NCBI GenBank assembly: GCA_016125005.1
Contig: WGMQ01000090.1
Location: forward strand, 1-34,087
Direction: 5' to 3'
From: a bacterium
GTDB taxonomy: Bacteria > Sumerlaeota > Sumerlaeia > SLMS01
Length of the DNA: 34,087 bases
Shown: positions 1 to 7,580 of the stretch, in pieces
Layout: each line of letters starts with the position of its first letter
Position numbering within the stretch: position 1 is the first letter of the stretch
Notes under the pieces: model-generated
What the model was told of the DNA's origin: nothing
Database searches by the model: none
Seen by the model: the letters and a program-made list of their open reading frames with translations, nothing else
Made by a program: the position numbers and the translations under genes

Positions 1-60
1 GGCGGCGAGGGCGACCTTGGCGCGAAACTCCGGGGTGAATGAACGGCGTTGCTTGCCCAT
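1..60 (-). CDS. IS3-family transposase OrfA, N-terminal 20 codons only (cut by window edge)
   Basis: On the minus strand an ATG at 58-60 opens a frame that stays open to the window edge and begins MGKQRRSFTPEFRAKVALAA. The block RRSFTPEFRAKVALAA is the typical start of IS3/IS911-type OrfA, the small helix-turn-helix protein that binds the element ends and is usually fused to the DDE catalytic OrfB by programmed frameshifting. A purine-rich GAGGAG lies about nine bases upstream of the start. Only 20 residues are visible, so neither the frameshift site nor OrfB can be checked. Confidence 0.7.
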   Translation of the reverse strand, partial: MGKQRRSFTPEFRAKVALAA

Positions 61-99
61 CTGGAGGTGCTCCTCTCGGGTCGAGGGTGCACCGGCGAA

Positions 100-120
100 G
101 CTAACTTATTCAAGTGTCCA
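100..120 (-). repeat. Candidate terminal inverted repeat of the IS3-type element
   Basis: Minus-strand TGGACACTTGAATAAGTTAG starts exactly at 120 and points toward the transposase. Ending in TG...CA is characteristic of IS3-family elements. The partner repeat is outside the window, so this is a prediction from position and sequence only. Confidence 0.45.
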
Positions 121-238
121 GAAATGGCCGACCATCATATTCCGATTGGGCAAAGTCCGTCGCCCCGCAATCCCTCCGGACCGCGCTGATGCCATCCATC
201 TACACGGCCTATGCACAGCGCTGCAAGGGCGGCCCCGC

Positions 239-1516
239 TCAATGCCTTGTCGGGTTGACCGTTTCGTTAATCTCCATGATCCGATCCCAGTTGATAGTCC
301 CCATGTTGCGCTCGGGCATGGGCTTGTCGTCCTTGCTGGCAGGGAGACGGACCCCGCTCGTTCCACCCGCCTGTTGCTCGGGGGCGCCGGCTTGTCCGCG
401 GCGAGCGGCGATGGCCTTGGCCTGGAACTGGAACATCGCGCGGCGCATGTTCTCGTTGCCGAAGATGATGAACGGACCGCCTTGATCCTGATCGTCACGC
501 GGACGCCCCACGCCTAGCATTTGCCGGTTCTGCTCCTTCTCCCAGTAGGACTTGCGCTCGTCCTTCGACATGTTCTTCGTGGCCTCCCAACCGTCCGAGC
601 CCACGCTCATCATGTAGGCGGCCTCCTCGGCGTTGGCCTTCGGATCGTCCGTCACCGTGCCGCCCGCGTCGGTCAACATCCCCGCGATGGTCGCATTGAG
701 GTCATCCTCATCGCCGCTGCTGGTCTGCCCCTTTCCGCCGCCGGAGAAGTTGGACGGCGACCCGGTGCGTCCGCTGTTCCACCGCTCCCCGCCAAAGGTG
801 TCGGCGTACTTGGGCGGCGCCATGCCCTCGCCCTTCAGCCCCTCGAACGCCTTGCTGCGGCCGCTCGACGGCCCCTTCGACTCACCGCCAGGGGTGGTCC
901 GCCCCGCGCCGATTTCCTTGCCCATCTTGCTGCGCGCGCTCTCCACCGTGCTGCTCAGGCCGGCGGTCTGATCCTTGACGTTTTGCTTGAGGTCGGCCGT
1001 GCTGATCTTCGCGGCATGGAGCGCATCGGTCAGCGAGAACGGCTTGGCCGCGCCCTCGGGAGTCAGCAGGTACGAACTCACCGCCGCCGCCGTTTCTGTC
1101 AGGCTTGCCTTCTGGCCTTCGACCACGGCGATTCCCGCGCCCGTGGCCGGGTTCCGCTTCCACGAATCGGCGACGGACAGCTCCAGCGTATAGCTCCCCG
1201 GCGCGAAGACCAAGTACGGGTTCACCACCGCCGCGTTGGGCGTTCCCGCCAGGCTCATCTCCGAATAGATCGCCGTCCCGTTCCGCAACACCCGCACCTC
1301 CGTCGCCACGTCGGCCTTGGACTGCGCCGTCCAGATGCGGGTCACCAGCATCGGTTCCTTCACGATGAACTCCGTGGCGGAGGCCTTCACCATCTTCTTC
1401 GAGGCCGCGGCGGGGAGCCCCTTGGCATCGTTCGAGAAGATCACCTCGGCAGCAGACTTGACCGGCGACAGCGCGACGAGCGCGGCAACGACAACACTCA
1501 GCACGATTTTCTTCAT
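239..1516 (-). CDS. Secreted or periplasmic protein of unknown function
   Basis: I do not recognise a family for this 425-residue protein. It begins with a classical signal peptide (MKK, hydrophobic stretch at about residues 4-20, likely cleavage after SAA near residue 23), so it is exported. Residues ~24-140 alternate in a way that suggests a beta-sandwich (VIFSNDA, RIWTAQ, YLVFAPGSYTLELSV). The middle and C-terminal half (~190-420) is low in order: rich in Gly, Ser, Lys and Asp, with GGGKGQTSSGDEDD and many charged or Gln-rich segments, ending in VNPTRH. The start ATG is preceded by only a weak AAAGG. The gene lies downstream of murA, separated by a terminator, and next to an IS end. Confidence 0.75.
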   Translation of the reverse strand: MKKIVLSVVVAALVALSPVKSAAEVIFSNDAKGLPAAASKKMVKASATEFIVKEPMLVTRIWTAQSKADVATEVRVLRNGTAIYSEMSLAGTPNAAVVNPYLVFAPGSYTLELSVADSWKRNPATGAGIAVVEGQKASLTETAAAVSSYLLTPEGAAKPFSLTDALHAAKISTADLKQNVKDQTAGLSSTVESARSKMGKEIGAGRTTPGGESKGPSSGRSKAFEGLKGEGMAPPKYADTFGGERWNSGRTGSPSNFSGGGKGQTSSGDEDDLNATIAGMLTDAGGTVTDDPKANAEEAAYMMSVGSDGWEATKNMSKDERKSYWEKEQNRQMLGVGRPRDDQDQGGPFIIFGNENMRRAMFQFQAKAIAARRGQAGAPEQQAGGTSGVRLPASKDDKPMPERNMGTINWDRIMEINETVNPTRH

Positions 1517-1578
1517 GGGCGGGGGCCTTTGGAGGGATTGGTGTCACCCGATCGAAACCGAGGCGACGCTCCAAGCCA

Positions 1579-1608
1579 CCCATCCCGCCATCAGGCCCGC
1601 GTTGTCAA
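1579..1608 (-). promoter_or_regulatory. Candidate sigma-70 promoter for the secreted protein gene
   Basis: Minus strand: a perfect TTGACA (1603-1608) is followed after 18 bases by GATGGG (1579-1584), about 65 bases upstream of the start codon at 1516. The -35 is convincing; the -10 is poor. Confidence 0.35.
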
Positions 1609-1651
1609 GGCAGAAAGTTTTACCATGTAAACATCTCGGCCCCGCCAACGG

Positions 1652-1682
1652 AAAACCCCCGCCGTTGCCGACGGGGGTTCGT
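1652..1682 (-). terminator. Rho-independent terminator downstream of murA
   Basis: Minus strand: AACCCCCG (1679-1672) pairs with CGGGGGTT (1661-1654) around a 10-base loop and is followed by T residues (the stem end and 1653-1652). It sits 36 bases past the murA stop and separates murA from the secreted protein gene. Confidence 0.7.
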
Positions 1683-1714
1683 CCTGACCTTGGTTTCAGC
1701 GGAACCGTACTGCC

Positions 1715-3082
1715 TCAGCTCACCGCGCGTGTCGGGACCATCGTCTCGGAAGCCAGCGGTGTCGTTTCCTCGCCGAAGAGCACCGAGTCCAGACCCGGGT
1801 CCGCATCCGTCTCCGGCAGGCGCACGATCGAGCCGCCCAGACCCATGATCTTTTCCTCGATGCGCTCGTAGCCACGCTCGATGTGATAGATGCGACGCAC
1901 CTGCGAGGTACCGTGCGCGGCCAGCGCCGCCACCACCAACGCCGCGCCCGCACGCAGATCGCTCGCCATCACGGCGGCGCCCTCCAGAACCGGTACGCCG
2001 TGGATCTCGATGCGGCCCTTTTCTGGCGACTTGATGCGCGCGCCAAGGCGGTTCAGTTCCGGCACCTGCATGAAGCGCTCCGGATAGATCGTGTCGCGGA
2101 TCGAGCTCTCGCCCGGGGTCAGCGCCAGGAGCACCGTCAACTGGGGCTGCGCGTCGGTCGGGAAACCGGGGAATGGCTCCGTCACCACGGAGAGGGCCCG
2201 CTTCATGCCCTTGCCACGGCGCACCCGCAGCGTCGACTCGTTGACCCAGGTCAGCTCGGCGCCCCACTGCTCCAACGCCCGCAGCGTGCTCGCCATGTCC
2301 TTGAAGCCCACGTTCTCCAGCGTCACATCGCCATGCGTCGCCAGGCCTGCAATCGCCCAGGTCGCCGCCTCGATGCGGTCAAAGCTCACCTTCCAGTTGC
2401 AACCGTGCAGGCGCTCCACCCCTTCGATGCGAAGCGTCGAGGTGCCCATCCCCTCCACGCGCGCGCCCATTGCGTTCAGCATGTTGCCAAGCTCGGTGAT
2501 TTCAGGCTCACGCGCCGCGTCGTCGATGATCGTCACGCCCTCGGCAAGCGTCGCCGCCATCATCACGTTGCACGTCGCCCCCACCGAGGTCCCGTTGGAA
2601 CCCATCAGCGAGAAGCGCGAACCCTTCAGCCGACCGACACTGCGCGCGTGAACGTAGCCCGAGCTGCGGCCGAGCTGTGCGCCAAGGCCCTTGAAACCGC
2701 GCAGGTGCAGGTCAACGGGACGATCCCCGATCGCGCATCCACCGGGCAACGACACCCGCGCATGACCCAGCCGCGCCAGCATCGGCCCCATCGCATAGAA
2801 GCTGGCCCGCATCTTCCGCATAATATCGTAGGGCACGTAGTCCACATTGAAGCCCGCCGGATCGATGATCAGGCGCGTACCCTCGCGCACGACCGTCGCG
2901 CCCAGATGGGACATCAGCCGCACCATCTCGCGGATATCGCGCAGGTCCGGCACATCTTCCAACACACTCGGAGATTCCGCCAGCAACGCCGCCATCAGCA
3001 GCGGGAGGCTGGTGTTCTTCGAACCGCTAACGCGGACACTGCCGTTCAGCGGCTTGGCGCCTTCGATCTGAAACATATCCAT
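1715..3082 (-). CDS. murA: UDP-N-acetylglucosamine 1-carboxyvinyltransferase MurA
   Basis: MurA transfers enolpyruvate from phosphoenolpyruvate to UDP-GlcNAc, the first committed step of peptidoglycan synthesis in the cytoplasm, and is the fosfomycin target. The 455-residue protein has the family's landmarks: SGSKN with Lys22, the loop LPGGCAIGDRPVDLHLRG with the catalytic Cys116 (equivalent to Cys115 of E. coli, so fosfomycin-sensitive type), and near the end DLRAGAALVVAALAAHG and YHIERGYERIEEKIMGLG. About 28 residues beyond the usual C-terminus are rich in Thr, Pro and acidic residues. The ATG at 3082 has AGGAG nine bases upstream. A perfect TTGACA lies at 3156-3161 on the minus strand but without a good -10. 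A terminator follows at 1652-1682. Confidence 0.97.
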   Translation of the reverse strand: MDMFQIEGAKPLNGSVRVSGSKNTSLPLLMAALLAESPSVLEDVPDLRDIREMVRLMSHLGATVVREGTRLIIDPAGFNVDYVPYDIMRKMRASFYAMGPMLARLGHARVSLPGGCAIGDRPVDLHLRGFKGLGAQLGRSSGYVHARSVGRLKGSRFSLMGSNGTSVGATCNVMMAATLAEGVTIIDDAAREPEITELGNMLNAMGARVEGMGTSTLRIEGVERLHGCNWKVSFDRIEAATWAIAGLATHGDVTLENVGFKDMASTLRALEQWGAELTWVNESTLRVRRGKGMKRALSVVTEPFPGFPTDAQPQLTVLLALTPGESSIRDTIYPERFMQVPELNRLGARIKSPEKGRIEIHGVPVLEGAAVMASDLRAGAALVVAALAAHGTSQVRRIYHIERGYERIEEKIMGLGGSIVRLPETDADPGLDSVLFGEETTPLASETMVPTRAVS

Positions 3083-3273
3083 GATGGGGGACTCCTGCGG
3101 GCATCCTGCCCGGCTGTCGATTCGTCGGTCAGGAGACCCCCGGATACGCCAACACTGTCAAGTTGCGATTCGCACCCAACGAACAGGAATTTCGCGGGTG
3201 ACAAGCAGGGCTCTCCCGCGGCCAAGACCAGCCAACGGCACTCCGGGATTCGGGGGATGGATGTGGGGAGGAG

Positions 3274-3350
3274 TGGCGTTCCCGAGAGGATTCGAACCTC
3301 TGACCTTTTGCTCCGGAGGCAAACGCTCTATCCAGCTGAGCTACGGGAAC
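3274..3350 (-). tRNA. tRNA-Arg (anticodon CCG)
   Basis: The minus strand folds into a 77-nt cloverleaf. The acceptor stem GTTCCCG pairs with CGGGAAC, and the D arm is GCTCAGCTGGATAGAGC. The anticodon stem TTTGC/GCAAA encloses CTCCGGA, giving anticodon CCG, which reads Arg CGG. The T arm is AGAGG TTCGAAT CCTCT. Discriminator G is followed by an encoded CCA (3276-3274). Confidence 0.96.
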
Positions 3351-3361
3351 GCGAGAGGACG

Positions 3362-3391
3362 ACGCTACGAGCGCATCCGCCGACCGGTCAA
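3362..3391 (-). promoter_or_regulatory. Candidate promoter of tRNA-Arg
   Basis: Minus strand TTGACC (3386-3391), 18-base spacer, TAGCGT (3362-3367). Transcription would start near 3355, leaving a leader of only about five bases before the tRNA 5' end at 3350, which is normal for tRNA genes. Confidence 0.5.
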
Positions 3392-3508
3392 GCTGGTTCT
3401 TGCCTATTTTCGAGGAGCAATCCCTGCGAATTCCCCCGTCCGCGGCTCGCGGAGAAATCGATCTGTGCACGGAAAAGGATGGACTCTCCCTCGCTGAGGG
3501 CATTAGCG

Positions 3509-3536
3509 TTGACACCTTGAAGGGCTGCGCGAGGCT
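3509..3536 (+). promoter_or_regulatory. Candidate promoter of the 3590 operon
   Basis: Perfect TTGACA (3509-3514), 16-base spacer, GAGGCT (3531-3536). It lies 54 bases upstream of the first ATG of the plus-strand run. The -35 is strong and the -10 weak. Confidence 0.4.
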
Positions 3537-3589
3537 CGTTGGAGCACAACGAGACTTCCAGTAGCCGTCACTGACGGAGGGATTCGATC

Positions 3590-5095
3590 ATGGAGCTTCG
3601 CCCACCTGCGAAAATTGCCATCGGTGTCGTTGGGGCACTGGGGACCATCGCGGCTCTTCATTTCACGGTCTTTGCCAGCCGCGCCGATGCCTATGCCAAG
3701 GCAAAGCAAAGCTATGAGTCGGCCATTGATGGCTATCGCAACGCCGGTCGAACCCCCGACATTCAGGTCATCAACCTGTTCCGTTACGAAACGCTCCGCC
3801 AGAAGCTCGAGTTCTGGCAGACCATGAAAAACCTGAACTTCTATCTCCCCGATTTCTACGCGACGGGCGATGTGGCGATCATCTCGGCGAGCCACCGCAA
3901 GGCGTCGTGGGATATCATGCGCAAGCTCATCGAGTTGCGTCGTGAGGGGGAGGCGGGCAATGGTCCCAAGCTGACCTTCCTCACGGGCAATCGGGGCGCT
4001 TGGAACCTGGTGGAATCACTTCCCCAGGAAATGATCCAGCGTGGCATCGTAGTGGAGGATGCGCTGAGTGACCTGCGGGACGAGGACCGACTCCTGAACT
4101 CGCTGGCTCCCGGGAGCCGCCAGTTCCTCGACCGCACGAACAATTACAACCGCAAGTTGGCGGCCCTTGGTCTGGACGTGAACTATCGCAATGGTCTCAA
4201 GGAGTACATGGGCCAGCAGGTCGCAACGTTCTACACGCTGAACCGTATCGATCAGGTGTTGCAGAAGCTGCCGGAGGACTACTTCGGCGTCGGGGCGGGC
4301 GAGCAGGAAAAGCTCGACCAGCTCTACAAGCTGTTCCGCATCGAGTGGCCCAAGGACAAGGATGGCAACGAAAGCCCCCTGATCGCCCAGCGTCAGGCGG
4401 AAGCCCTCTTGAACCTGATCGGCGTGGCCAAGGATAAGGGAATCAAGGAAATCACCTATGTGAAGCTCGAGCGCTTCGGTGAGCTTCGTTGGGAGGATTT
4501 CGATCCGGCAGCGGCGGCCGCAGCAACGCCGACCCCGGCGCCGGCCATGAACATGGACGAGTTCAACATGGACATGGACTTCGATCCGGGCATGGGGATG
4601 GGCGCCGGCGGTGGACGCTTTGATACGATGGGAGGCGGCGGCGGCGCAGCGGCGCCTGTTGAGAAGGGCGAACCGGTCGGCCTGAACGCCCCCATCCAGA
4701 TGTACATTCGCGGCACCAACAGTTCCATCATCGAATTCATGTACGCCGTGACCAAGTCGCAGAATCCTCTCGAGATTGACCGAGCTCGTCTCCGCAACAT
4801 CAGCCCTGCGGATGGCACCGTGGAGGCGCAGCTATACATCAACGTGATTGCCTATGCGAACTTTGCCGGGGTGACGAACGGGACCGACATCGAGCGGATG
4901 ATCGTGGAGTTCCAGCGCCAGTTGGCCGAGGTTTCACTCCGGGTCGGTGCGCGCGAAGCAGCAGAGAAGGACGGGCTGGTTGTGCTACGGGATGGCCGCC
5001 ATGAGTTGGCCACCCCCTCGCCGACACCCCACCCTGCTTCGAAGGCCGAGGAACCGCCGCCCCCACCCAACGACGGTATGGGCGAGATGATGTGA
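3590..5095 (+). CDS. Membrane-anchored protein with PilO/GspM-like architecture, function unknown
   Basis: This 501-residue protein has a short cytoplasmic N-terminus, one membrane segment at about residues 8-28, then a charged helical stretch (SRADAYAKAKQSYESAIDGYRNAG) like the coiled coil that follows the membrane helix in PilO/GspM pilus-assembly proteins. The resemblance is architectural; I see no diagnostic motif. Residues ~305-360 are a low-complexity insert rich in Ala/Pro, then Met/Asp, then Gly, and it ends in a Pro-rich tail. After the insert, residues ~365-475 look like a compact alpha/beta domain (IQMYIRGTNSSIIEFMYAV, VEAQLYINVIAYA) resembling the ferredoxin-like fold of PilO/PilN-type proteins. 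GGAGGG precedes the ATG. It heads a plus-strand run with a STAS-TPR protein 73 bases downstream. No other pilus-assembly gene is nearby. Confidence 0.72.
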   Translation: MELRPPAKIAIGVVGALGTIAALHFTVFASRADAYAKAKQSYESAIDGYRNAGRTPDIQVINLFRYETLRQKLEFWQTMKNLNFYLPDFYATGDVAIISASHRKASWDIMRKLIELRREGEAGNGPKLTFLTGNRGAWNLVESLPQEMIQRGIVVEDALSDLRDEDRLLNSLAPGSRQFLDRTNNYNRKLAALGLDVNYRNGLKEYMGQQVATFYTLNRIDQVLQKLPEDYFGVGAGEQEKLDQLYKLFRIEWPKDKDGNESPLIAQRQAEALLNLIGVAKDKGIKEITYVKLERFGELRWEDFDPAAAAAATPTPAPAMNMDEFNMDMDFDPGMGMGAGGGRFDTMGGGGGAAAPVEKGEPVGLNAPIQMYIRGTNSSIIEFMYAVTKSQNPLEIDRARLRNISPADGTVEAQLYINVIAYANFAGVTNGTDIERMIVEFQRQLAEVSLRVGAREAAEKDGLVVLRDGRHELATPSPTPHPASKAEEPPPPPNDGMGEMM

Positions 5096-5168
5096 TTTGG
5101 GTTGAGCACGCACTCGGCCACAGCGGAAATAGCGACGTTATCAATCGAGCCCCCACGGGAACCAAGCG

Positions 5169-5918
5169 ATGGACATCAGGCTTTTTGAGGCAACCGGCAA
5201 TCTTCTCGTCAAACTGAGGGGCCGCATCGTCCTGGACGAATGCGATCGCCTCAAGTCCACGATCATTCCGGCCATCGGAGCTCAGGTTCGTCAGGTCAAC
5301 CTCGACCTGTCGGAGGTGGATTTTATCGACAGTGCCGGTCTTGGAGTTTTGGTGGGCATCAAGGTTTCCTCCAAGAAGCATGGTGCGGACCTGGCCCTCA
5401 TCAGCCCGTCCCGCGCCGTGAGCGATATCCTGGTTGTTTCGAAGCTCGACTCGATTTTTTCGCTGATCACCGGCGGCGAAGCGCAGGAACTGGTCCGCAA
5501 CCTGGCCCAGCCTCAGTTTGAGCGCTCGGCCGGTGGCCCTGCCAGCGCCGCTGCTAATCGCCTTCCCTCCATGCCTGTCATGCCTGCTTCCGCCCCGGCC
5601 TTCAGTCCGGCCTCGGCGGCGACGCAGGGCGGCACGCCCAAGGAGCGCATCGACCGCTACTGCAAGGACGCCGTGGAGCACATGCGCCGCGGGGAGTATG
5701 AGAGCGCCGTGGGTTGTTATCTGGAGTGCCTCAAGATCCAGCCTGAATACCTTCCGGCCCTCAACAATCTGGCCATCGTCTACGAGAAGAAGCCCCAGTG
5801 GCAGGCCGAGGCCATCGATGCTTGGCAGCGGGTGCTGGACATCAGCTCGCGCAACAATGACCAGAAGCACATTGATCGCGCCCAGAAGCACCTCCAGAAC
5901 CTCCAGCGTCTCGGTTGA
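5169..5918 (+). CDS. STAS domain (anti-sigma factor antagonist-like) protein fused to TPR repeats
   Basis: Residues 1-~110 form a STAS domain of the SpoIIAA/RsbV type. The signature DLSEVDFIDSAGLGVLVGI includes Ser55, the residue phosphorylated by anti-sigma kinases in this family, so phosphoregulation is plausible. A Pro/Ala linker (~120-155) leads to a helical region (~157-249) with TPR character (ERIDRYCKDAVEHMRRGEYESAVGCYLECLKIQPEYLPALNNLAIVYEKK). Stand-alone antagonists are usually about 110 residues, so the TPR half is an addition, probably for protein contacts. No anti-sigma kinase or sigma factor is in the window. A possible promoter TTGAGC-17-GGAAAT lies at 5102-5130. The stop codon overlaps the next gene's TTG start. 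Confidence 0.88.
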   Translation: MDIRLFEATGNLLVKLRGRIVLDECDRLKSTIIPAIGAQVRQVNLDLSEVDFIDSAGLGVLVGIKVSSKKHGADLALISPSRAVSDILVVSKLDSIFSLITGGEAQELVRNLAQPQFERSAGGPASAAANRLPSMPVMPASAPAFSPASAATQGGTPKERIDRYCKDAVEHMRRGEYESAVGCYLECLKIQPEYLPALNNLAIVYEKKPQWQAEAIDAWQRVLDISSRNNDQKHIDRAQKHLQNLQRLG

Positions 5919-6538
5919 TTCCACCGCCGATCCAACCTCCGGCGGGCATCTTGCCGGAGCCACGTGAGTCCCGCTATCTGGCGGGGCGCATCCGTACATT
6001 GCTTACGCTCGCCGTTCGCGGCGCTCAGCGCCGTCGCTTGGAGGATCACCTGGCGGGTGTGCTTCCCCGTGGCTTGGCCCCGCAGGAAATCCGCCGCCTC
6101 GCCACCGCTGCTTCACTTTATCGGACCGCCTCCATCATTGACTCGGAGTTCCGCCGCCAGCTCGTTCTTTCCGGCGACCCGCTCCCCAGTGAGTCGTGCC
6201 TGATCCTGACTCTGCTCACGCCATTTCACGCGCGGCTGGGATGGCATGCTGAGCTGACCGACCAGCGAATGATTCCCCTTCCAGTACCCCGCGACAAAAC
6301 AGCTTCACCCGGGGAGGCATTTGCGGGGGCGCTTGCGGCCGTGACGCCGGGCAGCAAACTGTTCTTCGCTCGATACAGCAGGCCCAGCAACCGCGAGGAA
6401 GCGCTCCACCTGACGCGGCTGGCGTCGATCCCATCGGCGGCGGAACTGGGACAGCGTCTCAGCGACGCGCTGAACCTTAATCCGGCCTACTATGATTGGT
6501 ACTGGTCCCTGGAGCAGCGTGATGAGCAATCCTCCTGA
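5915..6538 (+). CDS. Conserved-looking protein of unknown function
   Basis: I do not recognise this 207-residue protein. It starts at a TTG that overlaps the stop of the STAS-TPR gene (TTGA) and ends inside the start of ruvX, so translational coupling on both sides supports it being real. It is probably cytoplasmic, with no signal peptide or membrane helix. It has an Arg-rich helical N-terminal half (YLAGRIRTLLTLAVRGAQRRRLEDHL) and a C-terminal half ending in LNLNPAYYDWYWSLEQRDEQ, where the aromatic cluster stands out. The exact start is uncertain because no ATG lies near the 5' end in this frame. Confidence 0.65.
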   Translation: MIPPPIQPPAGILPEPRESRYLAGRIRTLLTLAVRGAQRRRLEDHLAGVLPRGLAPQEIRRLATAASLYRTASIIDSEFRRQLVLSGDPLPSESCLILTLLTPFHARLGWHAELTDQRMIPLPVPRDKTASPGEAFAGALAAVTPGSKLFFARYSRPSNREEALHLTRLASIPSAAELGQRLSDALNLNPAYYDWYWSLEQRDEQSS

Positions 6539-6983
6539 AGCCTACCTGGGTCTGGATGTGGGAGATGTTCGCATCGGTGTCGCCTTGTCGCGCTCGGGGG
6601 TTATTGCCGAGCCCCTCGTGACGATCACCAGGGTGGGCCGGCGTCAGACGATTGATGACCTCAACCGAATCGTGGATGAGCATCGCATCACCGTCTGTGT
6701 GGTGGGTTTGCCTCGGCTGGAAAGCGGCGATTCGGGGGAACAGGTGGAGAAGACCCAGGCCTTCGTCCGGTCCCTCCAAAGACGCCTGCCTCGCTTGCGA
6801 TTCGTCTTCGAGGATGAGCGATACAGCTCGGCGGATGCGCGCGAGATTCTCGGTCGCCGCGCTGGTGAAAAGGGAGCCGTGGACCGCGTCGCCGCCGCGA
6901 TTATCCTCCAGCAGTACCTTGACCGCGCGGCACGGGAGAGGGCATCAAATGAACCAGCACCCGCAGAACAGGATCAGTCATGA
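6522..6983 (+). CDS. ruvX: Putative pre-16S rRNA nuclease / Holliday junction resolvase-like RuvX (YqgF)
   Basis: RuvX/YqgF proteins have an RNase H-like fold and process the 5' end of 16S rRNA; Holliday-junction cleavage has also been proposed. The 153-residue protein has the N-terminal LGLDVGDVRIGVALS with catalytic Asp12, the central VVGLP, the EDERYSSADA motif with acidic residues, and the C-terminal DRVAAAIILQQYL whose Asp completes the active site. I chose ATG 6522, which lies inside the previous gene's last codons and has GGAG upstream; an earlier in-frame start would add ten unconserved residues. Its stop overlaps the next gene by ATGA. Confidence 0.93.
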   Translation: MSNPPEAYLGLDVGDVRIGVALSRSGVIAEPLVTITRVGRRQTIDDLNRIVDEHRITVCVVGLPRLESGDSGEQVEKTQAFVRSLQRRLPRLRFVFEDERYSSADAREILGRRAGEKGAVDRVAAAIILQQYLDRAARERASNEPAPAEQDQS

Positions 6984-7543
6984 CTCGTCTTTCAATGATT
7001 CGCTCGCTGCACGCCCTCATGGCCATGTTGGCTGTCGCCTCCCTGACCTTCCTTGGAGGTTGCGGGCTAAAGTCCAAGATCTTCGGCCCCGACTACACGG
7101 TTCCTGAGAAGGATTCCGCGCGGGAGCAGGCCCAGATTGCCGATCGCGCGTCGCGTCAGGCGCAACAGCTCGTCGAAAGCAAGGCGCGTCGCGAAGCCTA
7201 CCTCAAGGCGGTCGCGGCGTTTCAGATGGTGCAGGAACGCTTCCCCGACGACCGTGTCTATACACCGGCCGCCACCCTGATGGAAGGCGATCTATACGGC
7301 AAGATCGAGGAATACCGTCGTGCAGAGTCCGCGTATCGAAAGGCCATCGCCCGCTACGCCGACATTCCCGATGTCCATGCGGGCGCCCTTCTGGGTCTCG
7401 GCGAATCCCTTTACCAGCAGAATCGGAACAATGAAGGGAACGAAATCATGAAGCAGATTGTCGATACATATGGACGGAGCGAGGATCCTGCGATCCGAGC
7501 TCGCGTCCGGCGCGCCGAATTGCTAGGCAACCGAGTCCGCTAG
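6980..7543 (+). CDS. TPR lipoprotein, BamD-like in architecture
   Basis: The 187-residue protein has a signal sequence and a lipobox (FLGGC, Cys28), so it should be lipid-anchored after signal peptidase II cleavage. After the anchor, residues ~45-185 form tandem helical repeats (LKAVAAFQMVQERFPDDRVYTPAATLMEG, EYRRAESAYRKAIARYADIP, GESLYQQNRNNEGNEIMKQIVDTYG) typical of TPR proteins. BamD and CpoB share this lipoprotein-plus-TPR layout, but nothing else ties this protein to outer-membrane assembly. It overlaps ruvX by four bases (ATGA), so the two are translationally coupled. Confidence 0.85.
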   Translation: MTRLSMIRSLHALMAMLAVASLTFLGGCGLKSKIFGPDYTVPEKDSAREQAQIADRASRQAQQLVESKARREAYLKAVAAFQMVQERFPDDRVYTPAATLMEGDLYGKIEEYRRAESAYRKAIARYADIPDVHAGALLGLGESLYQQNRNNEGNEIMKQIVDTYGRSEDPAIRARVRRAELLGNRVR

Positions 7544-7580
7544 ACTCGTCGCATTTCCACATCCCGAAAGGAGCACCCCG

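Larger units (their letters stand above)
1..120 (-). mobile_element. Terminal fragment of an IS3-family insertion sequence
   Basis: The first 120 bases look like one end of an insertion sequence lying mostly outside the window to the left. Reading on the minus strand, the element would begin at position 120 with TGGACACTTGAATAAGTTAG, a TG-initial terminus of the sort carried by IS3-family elements, and continue through a short leader into a transposase OrfA start codon at 60. The family call rests on the OrfA start plus the TG end. The other terminal repeat, target duplication and OrfB are not in view, so completeness cannot be judged. Confidence 0.6.

Noticed and set aside
521..1630. 369-codon open frame on the plus strand
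   Set aside because: Arg/Leu/His-rich antisense of the secreted protein gene, which has a proper signal peptide.
1883..3520. 545-codon open frame on the plus strand opposite murA
   Set aside because: Rich in Arg, His and Gln, runs through the tRNA-Arg gene and lies antisense to an unmistakable murA.
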